NCBI GenBank assembly: GCA_047974565.1 | Contig: JBKECN010000035.1 | Span: 1 to 64,000, forward strand | Direction: 5' to 3' | DNA: 64,000 nt | DNA from: JBDIAG01 sp047974565 | Lineage (GTDB): Bacteria > Actinomycetota > Actinomycetes > Actinomycetales > CAWJMD01 | Shown here: positions 41,446 to 49,900 of the stretch, piece after piece | Layout: each line of letters starts with the position of its first letter | How positions within the stretch are numbered: the stretch's first letter is position 1 | Notes under the pieces: generated by a model | Database searches by the model: none | What the model was told of the DNA's origin: nothing | What the model saw: only the letters and a program-made list of their open reading frames with translations | Position numbers and translations under genes: made by a program

Positions 41446-42159
41446 CTAGACCTCGGCGCGCTGCTCCACCCGGGCGGCCAGCCGGTCCAGTGTGTCGGCC
41501 ATGGACGTGCGGGCTTTGGCGGGGAAGCCCATCGCCTCAATGCTGAACCGGGCGGCCTTGGCCTCGGACCAGTCGTACGTGGCGGCCACCAGGGTGCCGC
41601 CGTCGACCGGTGAGAGTTCATACCGCCACCGCTGTCCGCCGATGAAACGACGGCCGCGCACCTCACCGAAGGTCTGCCAGCAGATCACCACGTTGTCGGT
41701 GAACTCGACCACCTCGTTGAGCGAGCGGTAGCGCACCCCCTGCTGGTTCATTCCCATCCCGAACCGAGCCCCCAGGTACAACCGGTCCGGGCCGTCGGGC
41801 TTGCCGGTGAGCGTGCCCGAACCGTCGATCTCGGCCTGGGCCACCGGGCTGGCCAGCACGTCGAAGATCTCCCGGGCGGGCGCGGCGATCGTCCGGCTCA
41901 CGGTGACATGAGGCAGTTGCCGGGGGGCGGCGATATTGCTCACCTCGGTGCGCAGCCGGGTGGCGAGCCCGTCAACCACGCTCGCCGACGGATCTCGACG
42001 GGGACGGGTGGCAAGTTCACCCGAGCAGTTGGGGCACACGCCATCCAGGTCAGCGGCACAGGCCGGGCAGAAAGTGCATTCGAAACTGCAGATGGTGGCC
42101 TCGGCATCGACGGGCAGCTCCGCCCGGCACCGTTCGCACTGGGATTTCATGATGAGCAT
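41446..42159 (-). CDS. DUF1272 zinc domain fused to SRPBCC domain
   Basis: A 237-residue two-domain protein. Residues 4-50 are a DUF1272 zinc module with many cysteines (QCERCRAELP, ICSFECTFCPACA, CPNCSGEL). Residues about 80-235 are an SRPBCC/START-like ligand pocket: VTVSRTIAAPAREIFDVLASP, a central RYRSLNEVVEF and the long C-terminal helix MADTLDRLAARVEQ. SRPBCC proteins bind hydrophobic ligands. The two families are usually separate proteins. Starts at 42159 (used) and 42150 differ by three residues. Confidence 0.82.
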   Translation of the reverse strand: MLIMKSQCERCRAELPVDAEATICSFECTFCPACAADLDGVCPNCSGELATRPRRDPSASVVDGLATRLRTEVSNIAAPRQLPHVTVSRTIAAPAREIFDVLASPVAQAEIDGSGTLTGKPDGPDRLYLGARFGMGMNQQGVRYRSLNEVVEFTDNVVICWQTFGEVRGRRFIGGQRWRYELSPVDGGTLVAATYDWSEAKAARFSIEAMGFPAKARTSMADTLDRLAARVEQRAEV

Positions 42160-42341
42160 GAACCCATCCTGCACCCGCGCGGCGGCCCAGAGACGGCCGG
42201 GATGGGGTGAATGTGGCCGACGAAGCGGCAGCACATCTGCCCGCCGTGGTGGGTGTTGAGTGTTGAGATGCACCGGTCGAGATGCAGCGAACTCTGCAAA
42301 ACGTCCGCCTCATGGTAGCAATAAACGCAGTGCCGAGCCAT
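42147..42341 (-). CDS. Small Cys/His-rich ORF
   Basis: A 64-residue ORF beginning MARHCVYCYHEADVLQSS with CxxC, HLDRC, HH, CC and HIHP following, a spacing that could bind zinc. It overlaps the start of the DUF1272 gene by 13 nt. GAGAG is about 8 nt upstream of the ATG. Local GC is lower than average. The cysteine density argues for a real protein, but no family is recognised. Confidence 0.3.
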   Translation of the reverse strand: MARHCVYCYHEADVLQSSLHLDRCISTLNTHHGGQMCCRFVGHIHPIPAVSGPPRGCRMGSCSS

Positions 42342-42482
42342 GCCGAGCTCTCGCAAACGTGACGTTATGTGACCAGCGCGGTCCCCAAGAGGTCAGCCGA
42401 CCCGAGCGACCTTCTTCTTCACATTCGCCCCGCTGCCCCCTGCGGCTGCGTGCCGCCCGCTGTTGCTAGCTGAGCGATCCGT

Positions 42483-43478
42483 CTATGAAGGATGGGCTGC
42501 TTGGGCAGAGCGGTGCGCCAGTTGGGTGAACGCGTCGACGAGTGAGGGCGGGGTGACGTCGTTGAGGTCGGTGTCGAACGTGGCGTAGAGGCCGGCGACG
42601 CCTGCCCATGACCATCCGCCGAGGGTGAGGCGGCTCTTGCCCGGACCGAGGTTCTCCACGACGGAGCCGCCTGGTGCCCATTGGGCAACGACGTCCGCGG
42701 GGAGGTCGAGGGTTGCGCTGCCGACGCACGTCCAGTCGGCGGGCGTGTCCCCGCGGTCTGCAGTCGTCGTGACGAAGCGTGTGAGTCCTTGTTCGGGCAG
42801 GGGTCTGGCTGCGAAGGCCGGTCCGGTTGGGGTTTTGGGTTGGATGCGTTCGACCCGGTAGATGGCCCACTTCCGGTCGGTTAGGTCGTAGGCGACGAGG
42901 TACCAGCGTCCCGCCCAGACGACGAGCCGGTGAGGTTCCACCCGACACGGCGGGTCGACTGGCCCGCGCATCTCGACGGGATCTCCGGCGGGGGGCGCGT
43001 AGTCGAAACGCAGGACCTGCCGGGTGCGGATCGCCGCCCCGACGGCCCGCAGAGTGTCGACCGCAATGGGTGGCGCGGAGAACTCCCAGTAGTTGCGCAG
43101 AGCTTGGACGGTCAGGTCGTCGGAGGCCGCCTGCACCCGGGCAGGCATGACCTCTCGCAGAGTGTGCAGGGCGCGGGCCAGGGAGTCGTCGATCCCCGCG
43201 ATCGAGGCCGGGGCGGTCTGCAGCGCGACGGCGATGGCGATGGCCTGGTCGTCGTCGAGGACCAGCGGCGGCAGCTTGCTCCCAGCCCCCAGCCGGTAGC
43301 CCCCGCCAGGGCCCTTCGCCGCCTCGATCGGGTAGTCGAGCTCGAGGAGGGTGTCCACGTCGCGGCGCAGGGTGCGCGAGCTGACGCCGAGCCGCGCTGC
43401 GAGGTCGCTGCCGGACCACTCCGGCCGGGCCTGCAGCAGGGACAGCAAGCGAAGGATTCGACTCGAGGTCTGGGCCAT
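42483..43478 (-). CDS. YafY-type HTH-WYL transcriptional regulator
   Basis: A 331-residue regulator. Residues 1-60 are a DeoR-like winged helix (SSRILRLLSLLQARPEWSGSDLAARLGVSSRTLRRDV). The WYL ligand domain is in about 135-215, with WAGRWYLVAYDLTDRKWAIYRVERI containing the WYL signature; a WCX-type C-terminal extension follows. WYL regulators respond to nucleotides or small ligands. It diverges from an MFS gene across an operator-like dyad and very probably controls it. Confidence 0.92.
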   Translation of the reverse strand: MAQTSSRILRLLSLLQARPEWSGSDLAARLGVSSRTLRRDVDTLLELDYPIEAAKGPGGGYRLGAGSKLPPLVLDDDQAIAIAVALQTAPASIAGIDDSLARALHTLREVMPARVQAASDDLTVQALRNYWEFSAPPIAVDTLRAVGAAIRTRQVLRFDYAPPAGDPVEMRGPVDPPCRVEPHRLVVWAGRWYLVAYDLTDRKWAIYRVERIQPKTPTGPAFAARPLPEQGLTRFVTTTADRGDTPADWTCVGSATLDLPADVVAQWAPGGSVVENLGPGKSRLTLGGWSWAGVAGLYATFDTDLNDVTPPSLVDAFTQLAHRSAQAAHPS

Positions 43479-43498
43479 GCCGTCACTTTCGCAGAGAT

Positions 43499-43519
43499 AG
43501 TGGCCACTCGATGTCCGCT
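43499..43519. promoter_or_regulatory. Operator of the WYL/MFS divergon
   Basis: AGTGGCCA, 5 nt, TGTCCGCT is an imperfect inverted repeat (6 of 8 pairs), and its left part is itself the 10-bp palindrome AGTGGCCACT (43499-43508). It lies 20 nt upstream of the WYL start and 21 nt upstream of the preferred MFS start, the expected place for autoregulation plus MFS control. Confidence 0.5.
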
Positions 43520-43540
43520 ACACCGGGCACCGTTGCCGAT

Positions 43541-45022
43541 ATGACGACCGAAACCGCTCAGTCACAACCGACCCAATCGACCCCGTCAGCCGGCGGCATC
43601 GCCTTGCTCGTGGTCCTGTTCGCCTCGTTCATGGACCTGCTCGACGCCACCATCGTCGTTGTCGCCGCACCGGCCATCGCCGCTGACCTGCACGCGACCG
43701 ACTCCCAGATCCAGTGGACCATCGCGGCCTACACCCTCGCCCTGGGATCCGGTCTCATCACCGGCGGACGCATCGGTGACGACTACGGCCGCCGCCGCGT
43801 CTTCCTGACCGCACTGACCGCCTTCGCCCTGACCTCGGCACTGTGCGCCCTGGCTCCCAACGCCGGCCTGCTGATCCTCGCTCGCGCCCTGCAGGGCCTG
43901 GCGGCCGGCCTCATGGTGCCTCAGGTCTTCGGCATCATCCGGTCCTCCTTCGACGGACCAGGACAGGCCAAGGCGTTCGGCGCATTCGGAGCCGTGCAGG
44001 GCTTGGCTGCTGTCGCGGGGCCGCTGCTCGGTGGGCTCCTCGTCGATGCCGACCTGTTCGGGCTGGGTTGGCGCACCATCTTCTGGGTCAACATCCCCAT
44101 CGCGGCCCTCGCCCTCATCCTCGGGTCTCGCACCCTGCCGGAATCGAGGGCGGATCGCCGCTCCCGCCTCGACCTGGTCGGCGCGGGCCTGATCGCTGCG
44201 GCGATCGTGGCCATCCTGTTGCCCGTGGTCCAGGGCCAAGACTGGGGATGGCCGACGTGGGGCTGGGGCCTGCTGCTCGCCGGCGTGCTGCTGCTGGGCC
44301 TGTTCCTCGCCCACGAGCGGCGCACCGCCGCCGCCGGAGGCAACCCCGTGTTCAACCCCGCCCTGCTCCGGGTCCGTAGCTTCAGCGCCGGGCTCGCGGC
44401 CTCGCTGCTGTTCTTCGGCGCGATCGGCTCCTTCTTTCTCACCCTGTCGATCTACCTGCAGGCCGGCACCGGGCGCACCGCCTGGGAGACCGGGTTGGTG
44501 ATGCTCCCGTACGCGATCGGTTCGATCATCACCTCCGGCGCGGGCGTCGCCCTCGCCGCGAAGGCCGGTCGAGTCCTGCTCGTCAGCGGCGCGCTCGCCC
44601 TGGCCGCCGCCCAGACGTGGCTGTGGCTGCTCGTGCGCGACGGAAGCGACCCCGGATATTGGGCCCTGGCCGCACCGCTGTTCGTCGGTGGCCTCGGCCT
44701 CGGCTTGACCGCCCCGATCCTCGTGAACATGGTCCTGGCCGGGATCCCGGGCCGAGACGCTGGCGCTGCCGGCGGGGTGCTGTCCACGGTCAACCAGCTC
44801 GGCGGAGCCCTCGGTGTCGCCGCGCTCGGGACCGCCTTCTTCACCGCCCTCGGAGCCGGCAGCGGCGATGCGCTTTCCGCCCACGCCCATGCCTTGGCCA
44901 GCGTGCTCATGCCGTGGCAGGTTGGCTGCTACCTGCTCGCCGCCATCCTGCTCACCCTGCTGCCCCGGGTGGCCGCACCCGCCGGACCGCCCTCCGGCGA
45001 CGACGCTGAGCAGCAGGCATGA
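43541..45022 (+). CDS. DHA2-type MFS drug exporter (EmrB/QacA family)
   Basis: A 493-residue transporter with 14 predicted helices. It carries motif C-like GPLLGGLLVD, motif A GGRIGDDYGRRR after helix 2 and the DHA2 start MDLLDATIVVVAAPAI. Such pumps expel hydrophobic or cationic drugs with protons. An earlier ATG at 43511 lies within the operator dyad, so I prefer 43541; neither has a strong ribosome binding site. Its stop overlaps the start of a UvrA-like resistance gene by 4 nt, so pump and ribosome- or DNA-protecting ATPase were one operon. Confidence 0.9.
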   Translation: MTTETAQSQPTQSTPSAGGIALLVVLFASFMDLLDATIVVVAAPAIAADLHATDSQIQWTIAAYTLALGSGLITGGRIGDDYGRRRVFLTALTAFALTSALCALAPNAGLLILARALQGLAAGLMVPQVFGIIRSSFDGPGQAKAFGAFGAVQGLAAVAGPLLGGLLVDADLFGLGWRTIFWVNIPIAALALILGSRTLPESRADRRSRLDLVGAGLIAAAIVAILLPVVQGQDWGWPTWGWGLLLAGVLLLGLFLAHERRTAAAGGNPVFNPALLRVRSFSAGLAASLLFFGAIGSFFLTLSIYLQAGTGRTAWETGLVMLPYAIGSIITSGAGVALAAKAGRVLLVSGALALAAAQTWLWLLVRDGSDPGYWALAAPLFVGGLGLGLTAPILVNMVLAGIPGRDAGAAGGVLSTVNQLGGALGVAALGTAFFTALGAGSGDALSAHAHALASVLMPWQVGCYLLAAILLTLLPRVAAPAGPPSGDDAEQQA

Positions 45023-46055
45023 CCCGGCGGCCCGTTATCCGCGTCAGCGGCGCCAGGACCAACAACCTCCAGAACGTCGATGTGGAGATCCCCAAAGGTC
45101 GCCTCGTGGTGTTCACGGGGGTGTCCGGGTCGGGGAAGTCCTCGCTGGCGTTCGACACCATCGCGGCCGAGTCACAGCGGCTGCTCAACGAGACCTATCC
45201 CTCGTTCATCCAGAACCTGATGCCGCACCTCCCCCGGCCCGAGGTCGACACCATCGAAGGCCTGTCAGCCCCCATTGTGGTCGACCAGGCCGCCTTGGGC
45301 GCCAACCGTCGCTCCACCGTGGGTACCGCCACCGACGCCTGGAGTCTGCTCCGACAGCTCTTCGCCATGCACGGCACCCCAACGTCGGCGAGCTCGCGGC
45401 ACCTGTCCTTCAACGACCCGGCCTGCATATGCGTGGCCTGCGAAGGCACGGGGCGGGAATCAACTCTCAACGTCGACGCCGTCATTGACCGCGACCGGTC
45501 CCTCAACGACGGAGCCATCACCTTCCCCAACTTCGGTGTCGGGTCCCTCTTCTGGAAGGTGTAGATACGCTCGGGATACTTCGACAACGACACACCCGTC
45601 GGCGACTACGCCGCAAGCGACCTCGAGCACCTCCTACGCGGCAGCGGACTCAGCGTCGACACCGGCACCTACCCCATGGCCTACGAAGGGGTCCTGGGCA
45701 AGATCCACCGCCTCTACCTCGCCAAAGGACTCGACGCGCTCAAACCCCGCCCTCGCGAAGCCGTCGAGAAGGCCGCCACCTTCGGTGCGTGCAGCAACTG
45801 CCAATCAAGTCGACTAAACCCCACAGCAGCCAGCTGTTCTCTCGCGGGCATCACCCTCGCCGAATGCCACAGAATGCCCGCCACCCAACTGACTCGCTGG
45901 CTCGCAGCACTCACCCCAAAAGCAAGGAGCGGGCGAGCTCACCCGTCAGTTGACCTCGCTCCTGACCAACCTCACCCTCGCCGGCCTCGGATACCTCGCC
46001 CTCGACCGACCCACAGCCACCCTGTCCGGCGGGGAACGGCAACGCATCCGCACCG
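45019..46055 (+). pseudogene. UvrA-like ABC-ATPase (drug-resistance type), inactivated
   Basis: The first 181 codons read as a UvrA-like ATPase: ARTNNLQNVDVEIPKG, Walker A VSGSGKSS, and a CxxC near 140. An in-frame amber TAG at 45562 follows FWKV, after which the same frame continues IRSGYFDNDTPVGDY, where homologues would have Tyr or similar. Near 45935 a further frameshift occurs, and the signature TATLSGGERQRIRTV is in another frame. The second Walker region is missing: at about 46055 it runs into a VOC gene remnant. UvrA paralogues of this class occur beside WYL regulators and resist DNA-binding drugs. Confidence 0.8.
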
Positions 46056-46057
46056 TC

Positions 46058-46338
46058 ATGCACCGCCACGACCCCGCCATGACCGGCTACGGCTGGACCG
46101 ACACCAAGCCCGTCTTCTGGATGATCGACAACGGCACCGTGAGGACCAACATGCACCTCGCCCTCACGGCCGCCGACCGAGACCATGTGCACCATTTCTA
46201 CGACGCCGCCATCACTGCCGGACCCAACCACTCCACCCACCACGAACTCACCCCGAGTACCACGAGCACTACTATGGGGCCTTCGTCCTCGACCGACACA
46301 GAATCAACCTCGAAGCCGTCTGCCATCGCCCTCAGTAG
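46058..46338 (+). pseudogene. VOC-family protein remnant
   Basis: After the UvrA-like fragment the frame reads MTGYGWTDTKPVFWMIDNG, NMHLALTAADRDHVHHFYDAA, then shifts to HPEYHEHYYGAFVLDRHRINLEAVCH. This is the C-terminal half of a glyoxalase-fold protein with a one-base shift around 46240. The N-terminal half is lost at the join with the UvrA-like gene, so a deletion fused two neighbouring genes. Confidence 0.65.
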
Positions 46339-46631
46339 TGGAAGCGCCCGTCACGGTGGGAAGTCCGAGGTTCTCTCTCGACATCACTCGCGGCCTGCTC
46401 AAGGCCCTCGCCGCTGCTGGATGCAACGGATGTCGCCGTCCCGGACCTCCGTCCGGCCCGGGAGCCCCGTGGCCTGCGAGGCGATGCGTCACCCTCGATA
46501 TTGGGCGCGCCAGCCAGATTGACGAGATCGCGCAAAGTAGCCCGCACGCGGTCGTGCAGTCTTCGCTGCGGCTCGACAGCCGCGACCGGTTTGGACACCG
46601 AGAGCCGTGCCACACCGAGAGCGTGCAGCGG
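46339..46631. other. Gap with no supported gene
   Basis: About 290 nt. A minus-strand ORF (46332-46613) contains a helix-like RLHDRVRATLRDLVNLAG but no recognisable domain or ribosome binding site. Probably part of the same deletion-scarred area. Confidence 0.35.
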
Positions 46632-47357
46632 TCACGCCGGGTTCGGCGCGCTGGTGCCGAAGCCTGGGACCGTGCGAGTCGCCGACCCATCGGGTGAGGA
46701 CGGGCTCGAGCCCGCCTCACTGGGGGTGCCGGACGAACTGGATGAACTCGGTGACTGCGAACTCGGCGACCCGCTCTGGCTGCTCGTCGGGCTGTCGCTC
46801 GGGCTCCCGGTGGGGTCGGGCGACGTGGTCGGTTGACACTGGGAGAGCAACAGCAGGATGAGCGCCACCATGAGCAGCGCCAGCAGGATCGCCCACCAGT
46901 AGCGCCACCAGGGCCGGGCGCCGCGTTCGGTGTTCCAGTAGGCCAGCCCCTCCTGCCAGCCGACGTGTGAGCCACGGCCCCGCCAGTAGGGGTCGAAGTC
47001 CGGGCCTCGGCGGGTGGCATCGGCGCCCGGTTCGACCGCCGCGAGCAACTCCTGCAGACGTTCACCGGCGGTCCCCGGAGGAAACGCGAGCCAGGCCCTG
47101 GCACCGGTGACGCTGCCACCCAGGACGGCACCCGGATCGCGACGGAAAAGCGCCTCCCCGGCGCCCACGAATCGGTCACGAGCGGCTGGATCGTCGCCGG
47201 CGTCCCCCGACAGGAGGACGAGATCCACTTCGCGGCCTCGCACATCCCGGCCTACCGCGAGGTGCCCATTGGCGGTCGCTTCGAGCACCGCGACGATCGT
47301 GAACGGGCCGACCACCGGGGGGACGTCCGGGCTGTTGGGCGCGCTCACACGACCCAT
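46632..47357 (-). CDS. Single-pass membrane protein with Ser/Pro-rich tail
   Basis: A 241-residue protein of unknown function. Residues 15-125 form a compact domain (FTIVAVLEATANGHLAVGRDVRGREVDL), followed by a Trp-rich juxtamembrane stretch (ARPWWRYWWA), one helix at about 152-172, and a 65-residue tail of Ser, Pro, Thr and Gly, probably outside the cell and perhaps glycosylated. The first domain has a faint resemblance to the start of kinase-like folds but lacks any catalytic motif. It diverges from the acyl-reductase operon. Confidence 0.7.
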   Translation of the reverse strand: MGRVSAPNSPDVPPVVGPFTIVAVLEATANGHLAVGRDVRGREVDLVLLSGDAGDDPAARDRFVGAGEALFRRDPGAVLGGSVTGARAWLAFPPGTAGERLQELLAAVEPGADATRRGPDFDPYWRGRGSHVGWQEGLAYWNTERGARPWWRYWWAILLALLMVALILLLLSQCQPTTSPDPTGSPSDSPTSSQSGSPSSQSPSSSSSSGTPSEAGSSPSSPDGSATRTVPGFGTSAPNPA

Positions 47358-47605
47358 TCGATCACGATTCGACCCCGGGTCCGCACGACCTGGCCACCAG
47401 TCCCCCGTCCCCCACCAGGCGCGCGGCGATCTCGCCGGGGCGCGAGGATTCCCCCATCACGACCGGGTCAGCCCCCGCGACAGGCGACACGTCCCAGCGA
47501 GCTCACGGCGGCGACGCGTCGTACGACCTGCCGATCCGGGTGGATGCGCGCTCGCGGCGCACCGGAGCGCGCTAGGTTTACCCCGACCTATCCGGGAGGA
47601 GACGC

Positions 47606-49900
47606 ATGCGGCTGCGCGAGGCACTCGATGGGCGCACGGTGCTCATCACCGGCGTCACGGGCTTCATCGGCGAGGCTCTGACCGCCCGGATCCTGCGCGA
47701 CCTGCCGGGAACCCGGATCGTCGCCCTGGTGCGGGCGAAAGGCCCGTACCGCGGGGCAGACCGGATGGCCCGCACCCTGCGAAAGCCCGCATTCGGGGGG
47801 CTCGACCCGGCGCTGGCGATGGAACGTATCGACGTCATCGAAGGCGACCTGCAGTCGATGCCCGCCATCCCGCAGCACGTGGACACCGTCGTGCACTGCG
47901 CCGGGGAGGTCTCTTTCGATCCCACCATCGCCGAGGCCTTCGAGGCCAACGTGCACGGCACCCTGCGACTGCTGGACCGGGTGCGTGAATTGGCAGCCAC
48001 CGGCCAGGACGTGCACTACGTGCACATCTCCACCGCCTATGTCTCCGGCCGCCGACGCGGCGAGGTGGCCGAGTCGCCGGTACTGCACGACGTCGACTGG
48101 CGCACGGAGGCCGATGCGGCCGCCCGGCTCACCGCCCAGATCGAGGACTCCTCGCGCACGCCGGAGGTGTTGACCCGGCTACAGGCCACCGCCGAGCGCA
48201 GGCACGGCCCGGCCGGTCCGATGGCGGTGGCGGCGGAGGTTGAGCGTGCCCGCACCGCCTGGGTGGTCGAGCAGCAGAAGGCCGCCGGCGGGGAGCGGGC
48301 CCGCAGCCTCGGCTGGACGGACGTGTACACGTTCACCAAGGCGATGGGGGAACGCATCGTCGAGGGCCTGGCCGCCGACGGAGTGCGCACCACGATCCTG
48401 CGGCCCTCGATCGTGGAGTCTGCCCTGCGATATCCCTATCCGGGTTGGATCGAGGGCTACAAGATGGCCGAGCCGATCATCATGGCCTACGGCCGTGGCG
48501 ACCTGCCGGACTTCCCCGCCGCTGCCGACTCAGTGGTCGACATCATCCCGGTGGACTTCGTCGTCAACGCGATCGTCGCCGCCTGCGCCACCCGCCCGGA
48601 GCCCAGGCAGCCTCGCTATCTGCATGTCTCGTCCGGATATCGCAACGCCCTGACTTTCCGGATGCTGTACGTCCTGGTGCGCCAGTACTTCGTCGAGCAT
48701 CCCTTCGACCTGGGCGACCGGGGCGCCGTGCGGCTGCCGACCTGGGCGTTCCCCGGCTCGCAGGTGGTGGAGAACGCCCTGGTTCGTGGCGAGCGGGTGC
48801 ACGCCCTGGCCGACAAGGTCCTCGACCTGGCCCCGCGCAGTGCCCGGGTACGGCAGATCTCGCGCGACCTGGACCGGCAGAAGGACCGGCTGGACTTCCT
48901 GCGCAAGCACATGGACCTGTACCGCTCGTACACCCAGGTAGAGCTGCGGTTCAGCGACGACCAGACGATGAGCCTGCACAACGCGCTCGACCCTGCGGAC
49001 CTGGCCGAGCAGGAGAATGGCTCGGCCGGATTCGGTTTCGATTCCAGCGTGATCGACTGGGCGGTATACCTGCAGGACGTGCACTGCCCTGCGGTGACCG
49101 CTCCGGTGCGCAAGCTGGACGAGATCCGGCGGCGGCGGGCAGCCGGGCATGGCGCGACCAGACGCGAGCTGCCGGTGGTCTCCAGCGACGATCCGGTGCT
49201 GCTGGCGGTCTTCGACATGGACGGCACCCTGCTGCCGAGCAACGTGGTCGAGACCCTCATGTGGTTGCGGCTGCCCGAGCTCAGCACCCGCGAACGAGCC
49301 CGCGAGCTGGCCCGTCTGGCCAAGGATGTGCCGACCTGGATCTCGGCGGAGCGGCGCGACCGGGGGGCCTTCCTGCGCTCGGTCTACCGCCGCTTCGAGG
49401 GTGCTCAACTGGCCGACCTGGATGCCTTCGTGGACGAGGCGGTCGCTCCACATCTTGCTGAAAGACTCTCTGCCGCAGCGGTTCGACGAGTCCGCGAGCA
49501 CCGAGCTGCTGGGCACCGGACGATCCTGATCACCGGCTCGGTGGCGGCGCTGACCCGGCCGCTGCGCCCGCTCTTCGATGTCATCGTCGCGGCCGACCTG
49601 GCCGTCGGGGTGGGCGCGGACGGCGCCGAGCGGGCCACCGGATTCCTCGCCGACCCACCGCTGGTGGGCGAGGCGAGAGCGGCCTGGCTCACCGGCTACG
49701 CCCGCCGCGAGGGCGCCGACCTCAGCGCCTGTTACGCCTACGGTGACTCGCATTCGGACCTGCCGGTACTGCGGGCGGTCGGGCGCCCCACGGCGGTCAG
49801 CCCGGATGTGGCGCTGTACCGGGCCGCCCGGGCGGCGGCCTGGCCGATCGAGGACTGGACGACTCAACGCTCGGCCTCCCGGTGGAGGTTGCCGTCATGA
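47606..49900 (+). CDS. Acyl-CoA-reductase-like SDR fused to HAD-IB phosphatase
   Basis: A 764-residue fusion. Residues 1-400 are an extended SDR of the fatty acyl-CoA reductase (NAD_binding_4) type, with TGVTGFIG (15-22), HISTAYVSG and the catalytic Tyr241-x-x-x-Lys245. Residues about 530-750 are a HAD-IB hydrolase with AVFDMDGTLLPSN (Asp537 and Asp539), ITGS and YGDSHSDLPVL. The first half could reduce an acyl-CoA or carrier-bound acid to aldehyde or alcohol; the second could remove a phosphate from a lipid intermediate. GGGAGGAG precedes the ATG. First gene of a four-gene operon; it overlaps the next by 4 nt. Confidence 0.9.
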   Translation: MRLREALDGRTVLITGVTGFIGEALTARILRDLPGTRIVALVRAKGPYRGADRMARTLRKPAFGGLDPALAMERIDVIEGDLQSMPAIPQHVDTVVHCAGEVSFDPTIAEAFEANVHGTLRLLDRVRELAATGQDVHYVHISTAYVSGRRRGEVAESPVLHDVDWRTEADAAARLTAQIEDSSRTPEVLTRLQATAERRHGPAGPMAVAAEVERARTAWVVEQQKAAGGERARSLGWTDVYTFTKAMGERIVEGLAADGVRTTILRPSIVESALRYPYPGWIEGYKMAEPIIMAYGRGDLPDFPAAADSVVDIIPVDFVVNAIVAACATRPEPRQPRYLHVSSGYRNALTFRMLYVLVRQYFVEHPFDLGDRGAVRLPTWAFPGSQVVENALVRGERVHALADKVLDLAPRSARVRQISRDLDRQKDRLDFLRKHMDLYRSYTQVELRFSDDQTMSLHNALDPADLAEQENGSAGFGFDSSVIDWAVYLQDVHCPAVTAPVRKLDEIRRRRAAGHGATRRELPVVSSDDPVLLAVFDMDGTLLPSNVVETLMWLRLPELSTRERARELARLAKDVPTWISAERRDRGAFLRSVYRRFEGAQLADLDAFVDEAVAPHLAERLSAAAVRRVREHRAAGHRTILITGSVAALTRPLRPLFDVIVAADLAVGVGADGAERATGFLADPPLVGEARAAWLTGYARREGADLSACYAYGDSHSDLPVLRAVGRPTAVSPDVALYRAARAAAWPIEDWTTQRSASRWRLPS

